Positions 55,640-64,000 of a stretch of DNA of 64,000 nucleotides are shown in pieces. The stretch's first letter is position 1, and each line of letters starts with the position of its first letter. The notes under the pieces are model-generated. The model did no database searches. It worked only from the letters and a program-made list of their open reading frames with translations, and was not told the origin of the DNA. A program made the position numbers and the translations under genes. Source of the DNA: Thereva unica (Eukaryota; Arthropoda; Insecta; Diptera; Therevidae); assembly GCA_949987705.1 (NCBI GenBank), contig OX465284.1:71719470-71783469 (forward strand). Reading direction: 5' to 3'.

Positions 55640-56520
55640 AATAGAAAATTATCCGACAGCTTTAAGGTGAGCTCAGGAGTACGACAAGGATGCCTACTTT
55701 CGCCTTTACTATTTCCTTGTCAGCGCTCTAAATAGTAGAACAGGCGGCATTCAATGGGGTTTGCTAGATTGCCTTAAGGATCTCGACAACGCGGATGATA
55801 TCCCCAAAAACATGTTAAACAATATGGCAACAGAAGCCTAAAGCCGAATAAAACCAAAGAAATGCGGATAAATGCAAACAATCTGTAATGGACAACGCTG
55901 AATAGCCGTTGCTTGAACTGGTTGATAAGTTCTGCTACCTCGGTAGCATTATTACCGAAAATGGTGGGGCAGAAGAAGACGTAAGTTCCAGAATAAATAA
56001 AGCACGAGGCGCATATACATGGCTGTCCCGCATATGGAGATCAACGGAGATCTCAACTAACACCAAATTGCGGGTGTTCAACTCCAACGTTAAGGCAGTT
56101 CTTTTGTACGGTTGCGAAACATGGAAAGTCACCCAATTCATCACAGGGCGCCTACAAGTCTTCATCAACAGATGCCTTGGTCGTATCCTAAAAATCCGCT
56201 GGCAAGATAGAATTTCAAACGAAGAACTATGGCGCCGTGCCGGCCAAGAAAGGATAGACGACCAAATCAGGCGAAGGAAATGGAATTGGGTTGGCCACAC
56301 CTTGCGACCGGAAAACAAAAATCTAGCCAAACAGGCCCTTGACTGGAATCCGCAAGGTTCCCGTCGAGTAGACCGGGAGACTTAGAACAACGTGGAGGAG
56401 AACCCTACTAGAAATAGTCGCAACAACTTCCGTCGGAGCTAAGAGCTGTCGCGCAAAACAGAGTCCGCTGGAGGGCAACTGTTTCCGCCCTATGTCCCAT
56501 GAGGGATTAAATCAGTTAAA
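55640..56520 (+). pseudogene. RTE-like LINE, reverse transcriptase end and C-terminal region
   Basis: Broken frames give VSSGVRQGCLLSPLLF and LKDLDNADDI (the YADD motif as NADD). From 55909 an open frame of 158 codons reads LVDKFCYLGSIITENGGAEE, DVSSRINKARGAYTWLSRIW, LRVFNSNVKAVLLYGCETWK, FINRCLGRILKIRWQDRISN, RRRKWNWVGHTLRPENKNLA and WNPQGSRRVDRET. This C-terminal layout is shared with many RTE-like LINEs. Smaller relics of the same subfamily are at 40.7 and 58.4 kb. The 3' end fades at GGATTAAATCAGTTAAAGGA. Confidence 0.8.
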
Positions 56521-56539
56521 GGAGAAGAAGAAGAAAGAA

Positions 56540-56941
56540 GTTTCCTATTAAAAGTCATGATCTCACATTTACTAATATTAAGGACCAGGTTGTTGTTGGA
56601 ATACAAAGAATAGAAGGTGTTTAGGTCTGCTTGCAGAAGTTTGCAATCCTCTATACTCCTTATGTGGCGATACAGTTTGATGTCATCAGCATAAAAAAAA
56701 AAAATCTTTCTTCTTTCACATAAAAAAAAAAAAAAAAAAAAATAAATAAGAATTTTACAGTTCCTTAGCAGGGTAACAATATCGTAAATTGATAGAATAA
56801 AAAGAAGAGGGGCTAGATGACTGCGTTGCGGGACACCAGAGGACGCTTTGATGTTTATAGATTTGACTCAGCGGAATGCAGAGTGAAAGAGCTTGTCGAA
56901 AGCCTTACTGAAGTCTGTATAAACACAGTCAGTTTGGCAAC
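56540..56941 (-). pseudogene. Jockey-like LINE reverse transcriptase fragment (split by a hAT-like element)
   Basis: On the minus strand: TGCQTDCVYTDFSKAFDKLF (catalytic Asp), INIKASSGVPQRSHLAPLLF, YADDIKLYRHIRSIEDCKLL, NTFYSLYSNNNLVLNISKCE. A run of 20-odd A/T bases plus about 30 bp is inserted immediately before YADD (56690-56742). The frame is cut at 56941 and continues beyond the hAT-like element at 58227. Confidence 0.75.
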
Positions 56942-58218
56942 CAGTGGTGTTGTGCTAATTTTTTTTTACCGGAACGAGTATATATAATTATATAGACAGG
57001 GCCGATCCTGGGTAGGCGGCCGCTCTGTGCGGTCTCATGTCCCAAATTTACTCACATACATACTCAAATTCTTACACTAAGGGTGGGAAATGTAAAAACT
57101 ACAAAGATGACGACAGAAAAAAAAAACGTTCCGGACTCCGGTTCACGGTTCGGAAAAACAAGCCGGTTCGTTCCGGTTTTTGTTCCGGTTCGGGTTCGGT
57201 TCAAACCCTTGTTTATAATAATACCATAGACAAATAAAAGGAAAGATGTTCCATTTCATATAAGAAAAGTGTGCACTTTCCTGATGAAAGAGCTTTCCTA
57301 TTTCCTCCATTTAAGCTTCCTCCAAACGAAAGCTGCCCCCGCAAAGTCATTATTTTCGGTGGCAATGTCAAGAGACTTGAGTAAGTTTCATGTTTGGAGA
57401 GAGTAAAACTAAATGAAAAGAAAATGTTAGGGATGGATGGGAGCATGGGAGAATGGTCGAGTTGTTTGCGTTTGCGCTTTTTTTACAGGTTTTCTTATTT
57501 ATGAAATATCGGCATACGTACATATATGTATATAAGAATGTTTATATTTTTTTCTAGGAAAATTTTATTAAAGGGATAAAATTGTTGGCGGGAATCTATT
57601 TGAATAAGAAAACAGCTGTTTGATTTTTGTTTGAATGACAAAAATCAATTGCACATTTGGAGGCAGTTACAATTTTGTTTTTTCAGGTCAGACTTTTCGG
57701 TTTTTACTACTTTGCAAAAGTAAGTAAAACCGTTTGTTTTGTGTGAATTTTGATTTCGTTTTGATTTACAAAAAACATTTCCGCAATATGTTCATTTTTC
57801 AGATTGGGAAATGTTTAATTTTCGTAAAGATTCAGATGAAAATTATTGCGTTTTGCAAGATTTCAAGATGTAAAATAGTAACAAATTTAAAAATATGAAG
57901 TGGAAATTATACTTTATGGTTACTAGTGAATATTCTCAATTAATAGTGCAGCTCTCTCAGCAATAGGAAAGCTCTTTCATCAGGAAAGTGCACACTTTTC
58001 TTATTTGAAATGGAACATCTTTCCTTTTATTTGTCTATGATAATACATATAAAAATTCGTCAAAAATTAGAAAAAAAAATCAGCAATTCTTTTTATTTTT
58101 TTTTCAATACGTCAGCCAATTCTCGTTATCAGAAATCATCTTTAGTTCAACGCGTTCCTGTCCAAAAAGGAAGTACCGGAACGACGTTCCGGAGCGTTCC
58201 GGCTCAACAACACAACTG
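56942..58218. mobile_element. hAT-like non-autonomous element with 8-bp duplication
   Basis: The left end is CAGTGGTGTTGTGC and the right end, complemented, CAGTTGTGTTGTTG, typical of hAT termini that start CAG. TTGGCAAC flanks both ends (56934-56941 and 58219-58226), an 8-bp duplication as hAT transposases make. GTTCCGG and CCGGAACG motifs cluster near both ends (57.13-57.2 and 58.17-58.2 kb), possibly subterminal transposase sites. No transposase is encoded. Another element (57225-58039) has inserted into it. Confidence 0.75.
57225..58039. mobile_element. 815-bp element with 78-bp inverted repeats and 7-bp duplication, nested in the hAT-like element
   Basis: Arms start CATAGACAAATAAAAGGAAA and match for about 78 bp with a single mismatch. 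ATAATAC flanks both ends (57218-57224 and 58040-58046). The interior of about 660 bp is AT-rich and non-coding. The duplication length of 7 or 8 and CA terminus are compatible with several superfamilies, so I leave it unassigned. Confidence 0.85.
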
Positions 58219-58226
58219 TTGGCAAC

Positions 58227-58382
58227 CAGTGACAAAGCCTCAAACTGTGTGAAGAGAACTCTAGTAAATTAGTCGGTAATTAGTCGCATCAATATAATTA
58301 TCTATCCCTCCGAAAAACTTGGAAGGAAGTACCTGAAAGTTCGGCATTAAGAATTCCACTGTGTAACCATGTTTCTGTAAAA
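58227..58382 (-). pseudogene. Jockey-like LINE endonuclease scrap
   Basis: The minus strand reads AFTETWLHSGILNAELSGTS then FQVFREG, matching the LTETWL...I...EL......R.DR start of a LINE endonuclease, and ends at the hAT-like element. Joined on paper to 56941, one TTGGCAAC leaves FVTGCQTDCVYTDFSK in one frame. Confidence 0.6.
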
Positions 58383-58665
58383 GCATCCACAGATGCCTGC
58401 GACGTATCCTAAAAATCCGCTGGAATATGGCGCCGTGCCGGCCAAGAAAGGAAAGATGAACAAATCAGGCGAAGGAAGTGGAATTCGACGCGAAAATAAG
58501 GATCTAGCCATAAAACCTTTAACCAGAATCCGCAAAGAGAAGCCTTATTAGCAGAGGACACAAAAAGTGAAAGATTATGGACAGAGCACAAAACACAATC
58601 CGCTAGAGAGCAACTGTTTACAACCTGCGTTCCACGGGGAATTAAAGAAGCATAAAGAAGAATAA
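58383..58665 (+). pseudogene. RTE-like LINE 3' scrap
   Basis: CATCCACAGATGCCTGCGAC and ATCCTAAAAATCCGCTGG, then GCGCCGTGCCGGCCAAGAAA and AATCAGGCGAAGGAA, match the copy at 56.16-56.28 kb with internal deletions; the end CACGGGGAATTAAAGAAGCA parallels that copy's 3' end. Confidence 0.75.
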
Positions 58666-59949
58666 ATATAAGAAAAAAAAACCCTTGAATTTCAAAAAAT
58701 ATGCTGCACCCTGTTAACCGCCAATCTCCAAACCTGCCGAGACTACCCTGTGTGAATACAAAAACCAAACAAATCCCCAAAGTGGGGCAATGATAGACAA
58801 AAATTCTAAACAGATTCGCCTACTAACAAGACCAAAAACACATAATCCACAAATCGCACAAAAAAAATCAAAAACTCCCACCTCCCCTCGCAAAACAACC
58901 CCAATAACATCCTGCACAAAATTTTGGTCCGGCATCGAATGGAGCTCCATAAATAATATCCTGGGAACCAGCCCCCATACGAAAATCTGTTCGGGATTTA
59001 AATGTGCTCTGGTCATGATATGAAATCTGATCTCGGGGCCTACGGCTTGCGAGTGTTATTAACGAGAGAATCGCGTGTGAAATTGATTTGTGGCTTCGCT
59101 TTCAGGTGCACGTTCCAATGCCTTCCAGGAGGTGTTTTATTTGCTTAGCACTATCAGGAACACAGCACAGATGGCCCCAGAGGAGAATGCCCATCCGGAT
59201 CCATTTCGGAATTATTATTATTATTATTGTTATAAAAAGCACACTCACTCCCCAGCTCGAATGCAGGACTCCATCCTTAACTTCCTCGAAAGGGATGTGC
59301 AGAAAACACGGATTTTGTTGCAGACCAATCTGCAGTTCCCGGATACCCCCACCCTGCAACTGCACGCGCTAATTTTAATTGAATTAATTGCCGGGTCTTG
59401 AGCAGCATCATATGCACCGGGAGCTGTCATGATGCTGATGCAACAGATCCGCAATAACTTATTAGTGGTGGTCGAGCTGAGCTTGTGTGCCTTGAGTGGA
59501 TGAGAGTTATTTTCATCATTTAATTTCTGTGATGGGCATTGTGTGCCGGTGATTAAAAGCGATGCACTTGCACCTGCATGAATGCAACGCAACGTCATTG
59601 CTGATAGCGTTTCAAGGCTATTTTAGTGCCGATCGTTATCAGTGAAATGCGAATTTAATTGCTTTTCGCGAAGTTAATGAATTTTCAACACGAGCATTCT
59701 CACATCAAATTTTATTAATAGTGGTTTTAATTTGAAGGATTATTTATCCTGAATTAAGGATGCGTAAGTGTTAAATGAAATTGGCAGGAGTTTTTTTTTA
59801 TTGAAGTAGTTTTTGCATACAGACAGTTTTGTAAGATTGATTGAGAAAGGTGTCTTGCAAAACCAGATCATGACGTTACATAACAACTGTCATACAAGAG
59901 ACGATGAGCACAGGGTTGGTTTGGTTTTATGGACAGCAGCACAATTATG
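58666..59949. other. No gene recognised; repeat-poor island
   Basis: Balanced composition with no transposon signature. Contains (ATT)n at 59213-59231 and AATTTTAATTGAATTAATTG at 59371-59390, a cluster of ATTA-type cores. A role as host regulatory DNA is speculation. Confidence 0.4.
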
Positions 59950-61640
59950 AAATGAAATCACTGATTCTGTACTTCAAGCCAGTCAGCAATGGGATATGCA
60001 CAGAAGAGGAAACGGATGAGGAGAAAGAGGAATTCTACCAAGAGCTAACAAACACAGGTTAATACCGTCAAACGACATTAAAATGGTGCTTGGAAATATG
60101 AATGCCAAAGTAATAAAAGAAGAGGAGTTCCTAGGAGTCATAGGAAAGCCTATAGCCTACACAACGTTACCAATGACAATGGTAGTCGATTGATATAAGA
60201 TGACGTTGCAGTCACCAGACGGAGTAACTAATAATCAAATTGATCACGTCCTAACTGAGAGAAGAGGGGCCACAAAAATACTGGACGTAAGAACAATGAG
60301 AGGAGCGTGCTGGGGCTCGGACCACTATCTAGTCACAGTGAAATTCAGAACCCGGATAGCAACCAAAACGCATAGAAGGCAAACTTAACCAAAATATGAT
60401 ATAGATAAGCTAAAACGGGAAGAAATGAGAGATGCCTACCAACATGCTGTCGTACAAAAGTTGAGTGAGGTAGTTGAACAGCCCAGCATCAACGACAAAT
60501 GGGAGTAAGTCAAAAGCAGCATAAAGGCGGCAGCAGAAGAGGCACTAGGCTGGGCTCCCAGACAGACCAGAATTGATTGGTTTGACCAGGACTGTAGAGC
60601 CGCAATTGAAGAAAGAAACCAGAGCCACAAGGAGTACATCGCAAGGCCAACAAGAGAAAGGAAGGAAGTCTTCAAGGAAAAAGGAAAAAATCGCAGACAA
60701 GCTTTACAGAAAGAAGAAGAGGGAATATCCAAATAGGAGAATCTTACAGATGCAGGAAGACTTCAATGAAGGGAGAACTAGCCAAGCGTACAAAGGAACT
60801 CGTCATTAAGTTTCAGGCAGTAACGGACATCTGCAGAGACACGGATGGGAACCTACTAACAGACCCGGATAGGTGGAGAGAGTATTTTCAGAACCTATTG
60901 AATTTTATCCCCATACTAAACAAGAATGCACAGACAGAGACATTTGTAATTCCCCAAAATAACATCTCAATAGAACCATCAACACTGGATGAGGTACCGA
61001 AAGCTGTAAAAAGGGCAGAACAGCAACAAATCGCCTGGCACCAATGGAAGAGCAGCCGAGCTGCTAAAGTATAGAGGACCACAACTATTACAAACCTTAC
61101 ACGAACTCATATGCACCATCTGGGAGGAAGAAGTTATACCAGAGGACTGGAAGAAAGCGATTGTATGTCCAATCTACAAGAAAGGAGATAAATTAACCTG
61201 TAAAAACTACAGAGGCATCTCACCCCTCAGCACCAGCAACAAAACCTTCACAATCCTCGTGAAAAAAAATAACTAGAGCCTATAGCGGAAGGGCTTATAG
61301 CAGAATATCAAGCTGCTTTTAGGACAAACAGGTCAACATCGGACCAACTGATGACCTTAAGGCAAATTCTGGAGAAAACCTGGGAAAGGAATGTAGATGT
61401 ATACCAGGTATTTGTCGTTCAACAGGCATATGCCTGTTAGGAGTCCCCTCAAAGCTGGTACAACTGGTCAAATGCGTAACAAACAGCTCACTGGCGAAAG
61501 TAAGGATCCAAAATGTTATAACAGAGGAGTTCGAAGTACGTCAAGGACTTAGACAAGGAGATGGACTGGCCCCCAAGCTTTTCAACCTGGCCCTAGAATG
61601 GCTAAAAAGGAAAACGTCAGTCCAGAGAAATGTATCAATC
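59950..61640 (+). pseudogene. RTE-like LINE, 5' and central part (endonuclease end to reverse transcriptase)
   Basis: Endonuclease end: LGNMNAKV (usually LGDFNAKV), then NNQIDHVLTERRGATKILDV and GSDHYLVTVKFRTR. Linker: DWFDQDCRAAIEERNQSHKE and GELAKRTKELVIK. RT: GNLLTDPDRWREYFQNLLN, ICTIWEEEVIPEDWKKAIVC, PIYKKGDKLTCKNYRGIS, EYQAAFRTNRSTSDQLMTLR, QVFVVQQAYA (palm Asp lost or changed), and after a frameshift RQGDGLAPKLFNLALEWLKR. Stops are scattered. The frame is cut at VSI by a MITE and continues at 61920. Confidence 0.8.
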
Positions 61641-61919
61641 GGCGCATCCAGCGCACTCAGCAGCTGACCAGCGACTAAGCGCTGAGCTGGTTGGATGGCT
61701 AGCTGAGCTAAGTAGCTTAGCTCAGCGGCTGGCAAATTTCTCAGCGTAAAAATTTTATGCTAAGCAACTCAGCGGTAGTGAATTGAATTTATTTAAAGTA
61801 GAAAAAAATTTAGTTGTCAAAATAAATTCTAACTCAGCATTCAACACACATCGCTGAGTTAGTTTTTACGCTGTGCTGTTCAGCTAAGCGGCTTTTCCGC
61901 TGAGTGCGCTGGATGCGCC
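61641..61919. mobile_element. MITE of 279 bp with perfect 21-bp inverted repeats
   Basis: Ends start GGCGCATCCAGCGCACTC and match perfectly over 21 bp. CAAT flanks both sides (61636-61639 and 61920-61923), with one extra C at 61640. Removing it restores V-S-I-A-T-Q-S-V-Q-L-L-G-Y-A-D-D in the LINE. The interior repeats GCTGAG and AGCTCAGC, with an additional hairpin around 61703-61727. Confidence 0.85.
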
Positions 61920-62760
61920 CAATAGCTACACAGTCGGTACAATTACTTGGATATGCGGATGACGCAAACATCGTGGGAAGGTCCCTTTTGGCAGCAAAAG
62001 AAGTCTATGTCGAATTAAAAGAGGCGGCAAAGGACATAGGCCTGATGATAAATGAAGAAAAAACGAAGGTGATGCAACAATCCAGAGCAGGGACATTTAG
62101 AATGGGGAGAAATATAACCATCGACGAACATAACCTAAAAGTCTATAAAACAGTCTACCTTGAGTCTACAATCACAAAGAAAAACGAAGAAAATGAAGAA
62201 ATAACCAGACGAATACTACTGGCTAATAGAGCCTTTTATGCCCAAAAACAAATCCTGCACTCAAGATTTGTACACAGGAAAACGAAACTCTCACTCTACA
62301 AAACAGTAATACGACCAGTACTGTGTTATGGTAGCGAGACTTGGGCTATGACCCAGGACATAGAGGAACGAGTCAACAGGTTTGAAAGAAAAGTTCTTAG
62401 ATGCATAATAGGCCCAACGAGAGAGGATGGAATATAGCGAAGGAGATACAACAACGAGTTGCATGAAATTTTTGACGACCCACAACTCTCAACTTTAATA
62501 AAAATCAACAGACTGAGACTAGCCGGCCACATAATCAGAATGGAGGACAATCGCATCCCAAAACGGCTTATGACATCAGAAATTTCGGGAAGTAGGCCAG
62601 TAGGTAGACCCAGGAGGGGATGGATAGACTCCGTGAAGGCTGACGCAGAAGTAGTGCCCAATATCCGGAGCTGGAGACATGCTGCAAGGGACCGTCAAAC
62701 TTGTAGAAATGCCCTAGCGGAGGCCAACCCAGTCAGCCAGAAATGTATTTAAAATGCATT
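61920..62760 (+). pseudogene. RTE-like LINE, 3' part (YADD motif to C-terminus)
   Basis: An open frame of about 170 codons begins QSVQLLGYADDANIVGRSLL (intact YADD), EVYVELKEAAKDIGLMINEE, KTKVMQ, VYKTVYLESTITKK, LANRAFYAQKQILHSRFVHR, KTKLSLYKTVIRPVLCYGSE, TWAMTQDIEERVNRFERKVL. After a frameshift near 62437 comes LSTLIKINRLRLAGHIIRME, RPVGRPRRGWIDSVKADAE and WRHAARDRQTCRNALAEANP. This is the usual RTE-like C-terminal layout. It ends near 62752. Confidence 0.85.
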
Positions 62761-63659
62761 TATAATGTCTTTCATATAATATGTAATACCTTTGTAAGAT
62801 ATTATAAAACGTATTATTTTCGCATTAAATTTATATGGGAGAGGATCCCTTTTGTCGGTTTCGGAAGATTCTGTCTTACACGTAATATAAAAGTAATGCA
62901 TTATTTTGGTATTACAAGAAATGTATTTCATGTAAGGTCTAAATAATGTGTTACATTTCGTATTACATTTTGAAAAGTATTGCTGGGAAGGCTCGATGTG
63001 GGCTGTAGATTTGGGTGGATGGAAAATGATGAAACCTAGTATTATAGCCTTTGAAGTGATAAACGAAGACTACGCAGCTTCCTCGTGGAAATAAGCGTTG
63101 TAAATGTTTATGCACCAGCAGAAGCTTTCCCGGACGACAAAAATGTGGTCTTTGGAATTAGTTAAACAGGACGTCAATGGCTTGGATCGGTTTCAACCCC
63201 ACAGCAAGTCAGCATTCGTATAAAGGCAATACCTCGGCAATTAAAAATTAATATGACAATAAATAGTACTTTTTTTGTGACGTAAAATTCAAAATAGCGT
63301 CATCTCCACTTAAGACCCGTATTTCACCAGGACACAATAGCGGCGCAACCAGTGGCGGCGCAACCGTGGGGTTTTTGAGCTACCAAAACGAGACACCATA
63401 TAGACACCAGGCACCACTAGACACTAGAAGAACTATCCCAAATATTTTGAATCTCGATAATAAACTTTCCTGTATCGAAATTATGTAACTAACAAACGTC
63501 AGTGTTCGCGTGCGAATGAAAAGTGGCGGGTGCGTGAGTGATTCACCATAGAACGCTATACAAATTAGTGGTGGCGCAACCCACGCGGCTGCGCTGCCAG
63601 TAATATTCTGTGCACGCGTCCGTGCTGGTCGCGTCGCCAAATTGGTTGCGCAACCAAGC
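62761..63659. other. No gene; direct repeats and GGCGCAACC motifs
   Basis: 62.76-63.0 kb is AT-rich with many TAATAC/GTATTA motifs. At 63.33-63.65 kb GGCGCAACC recurs, and GGTTGCGCAACC at 63644-63655 is palindromic. AGACACCAGG occurs at 63402-63411 and 63660-63669, bracketing 248 bp that may be an insertion. Confidence 0.4.
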
Positions 63660-63765
63660 AGACACCAGGTGAGGTACTGTCGGCTGAGCCGTCATGGTGT
63701 CCCGGTAAAATACTGTCCCTCTCCTTGCGAGGGCAGGACATGTACAGAGAAGATGGGAGACAGTT
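63660..63765 (-). pseudogene. LINE C-terminal scrap with Cys motif
   Basis: The minus strand reads ETVSHLLCTCPALARRRDSI, matching the EET..HLLC.CPAL...R motif near the C-terminus of RNase H-bearing LINEs such as the LOA-like copy at 13.0 kb. A frameshift near 63745 is needed. Confidence 0.55.
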
Positions 63766-63767
63766 TC

Positions 63768-63828
63768 TGATGAACAAGACTAGACTAGTCTTGTCTTGTT
63801 CTTGCGTGTGCTCATCACTACTTTTATA
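63768..63828. repeat. Second AAGAACAAGAC fold-back piece
   Basis: TGATGAACAAGACTAGACTAG and GTCTTGTCTTGTTCTTGCGT followed by GTGCTCATCACTA resemble the element at 18.5-18.63 kb, with the inverted ends TGATGA/TCATCA. It is shorter and may be a deleted copy. Confidence 0.5.
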
Positions 63829-64000
63829 GTACCTACATATGTACGTATTTTTCATTTATAAATCTTAACGTATGACAATCTAGTTTCTAAATACGTACAT
63901 ATACTATAATATTAGCAAAATTCAGAGAAAAATAAAACAAGAACTTCAAAGGTAAAGGAAGTAAATGTGGAAATAATGGAGAGCGAAAGATAGAGATAAG
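63829..64000. other. Short AT-rich end of window
   Basis: Nothing recognised. Confidence 0.4.

Noticed and set aside
56942..56956. 13-bp duplication TTGGCAACCAGTG for the hAT-like insertion
   Set aside because: The last five bases CAGTG belong to the element terminus on the left; the 8-bp TTGGCAAC duplication fits hAT biology and the terminal repeats better.
57000..57240. GTTCCGG-rich stretch as a coding minisatellite
   Set aside because: It lies at the inner edge of a hAT-like terminus and a matching cluster is at the other end, so it is element subterminal sequence.

Overview
This window looks like arthropod, most probably insect, non-coding DNA that has been invaded repeatedly by transposable elements. 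The evidence is the transposon mix: LOA-like LINEs with RNase H, R1-clade LINEs, Jockey/CR1-like and RTE-like LINEs, Helitron/Helentron fragments, hAT-, Tc1- and Transib-like DNA elements, and a tRNA-derived SINE. No bacterial features are present. I found no host protein-coding exon that I could defend; every recognisable protein belongs to a mobile element, and nearly all are broken. The order (fly-like is my guess) is low confidence.

Layout: 0-6 kb holds Helitron helicase and Rep relics, two RTE-like relics, a SINE-like tRNA head and a 122-bp tandem repeat. 7.8-13.3 kb is a decayed LOA-like LINE split by a 2.9-kb element with about 650-bp terminal inverted repeats; that element carries an ORF with a CDTTS motif and a Cys-rich C-terminus. 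16.1-18.8 kb is an R1-clade LINE split by a 1.2-kb element with 13-bp terminal repeats and a 146-bp array. 22.4-26.4 kb is a CR1/Jockey-like LINE (family B) split by an almost intact 2.4-kb LINE (family A), flanked by a 4-bp duplication. 30.4 kb is an RTE-like endonuclease relic. 36-40.9 kb is a patchwork of LOA-like, B, A, R1 and RTE-like pieces. 44.5-47.3 kb holds three inverted-repeat elements, one with CACAGTG ends and a 5-bp duplication. 48.2-56.5 kb has A and RTE-like relics, a MITE, a Helentron piece with endonuclease joined upstream of Rep, and a SINE. 56.5-58.4 kb is a triple nest: Jockey-like LINE, then hAT-like element, then a 78-bp-TIR element. 59.9-62.8 kb is a long RTE-like LINE split by a MITE.

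Between these lie stretches with no recognised repeat (about 1.9-3.9, 13.3-15.7, 18.8-21.6, 26.4-30.3, 41-42.2, 49-51.4 and 58.7-59.9 kb). They may be intronic or intergenic host sequence. The genes do not form a host pathway. What the window records is the order of insertion: several younger elements can be removed on paper to leave a short target duplication and a resumed reading frame in the older element.
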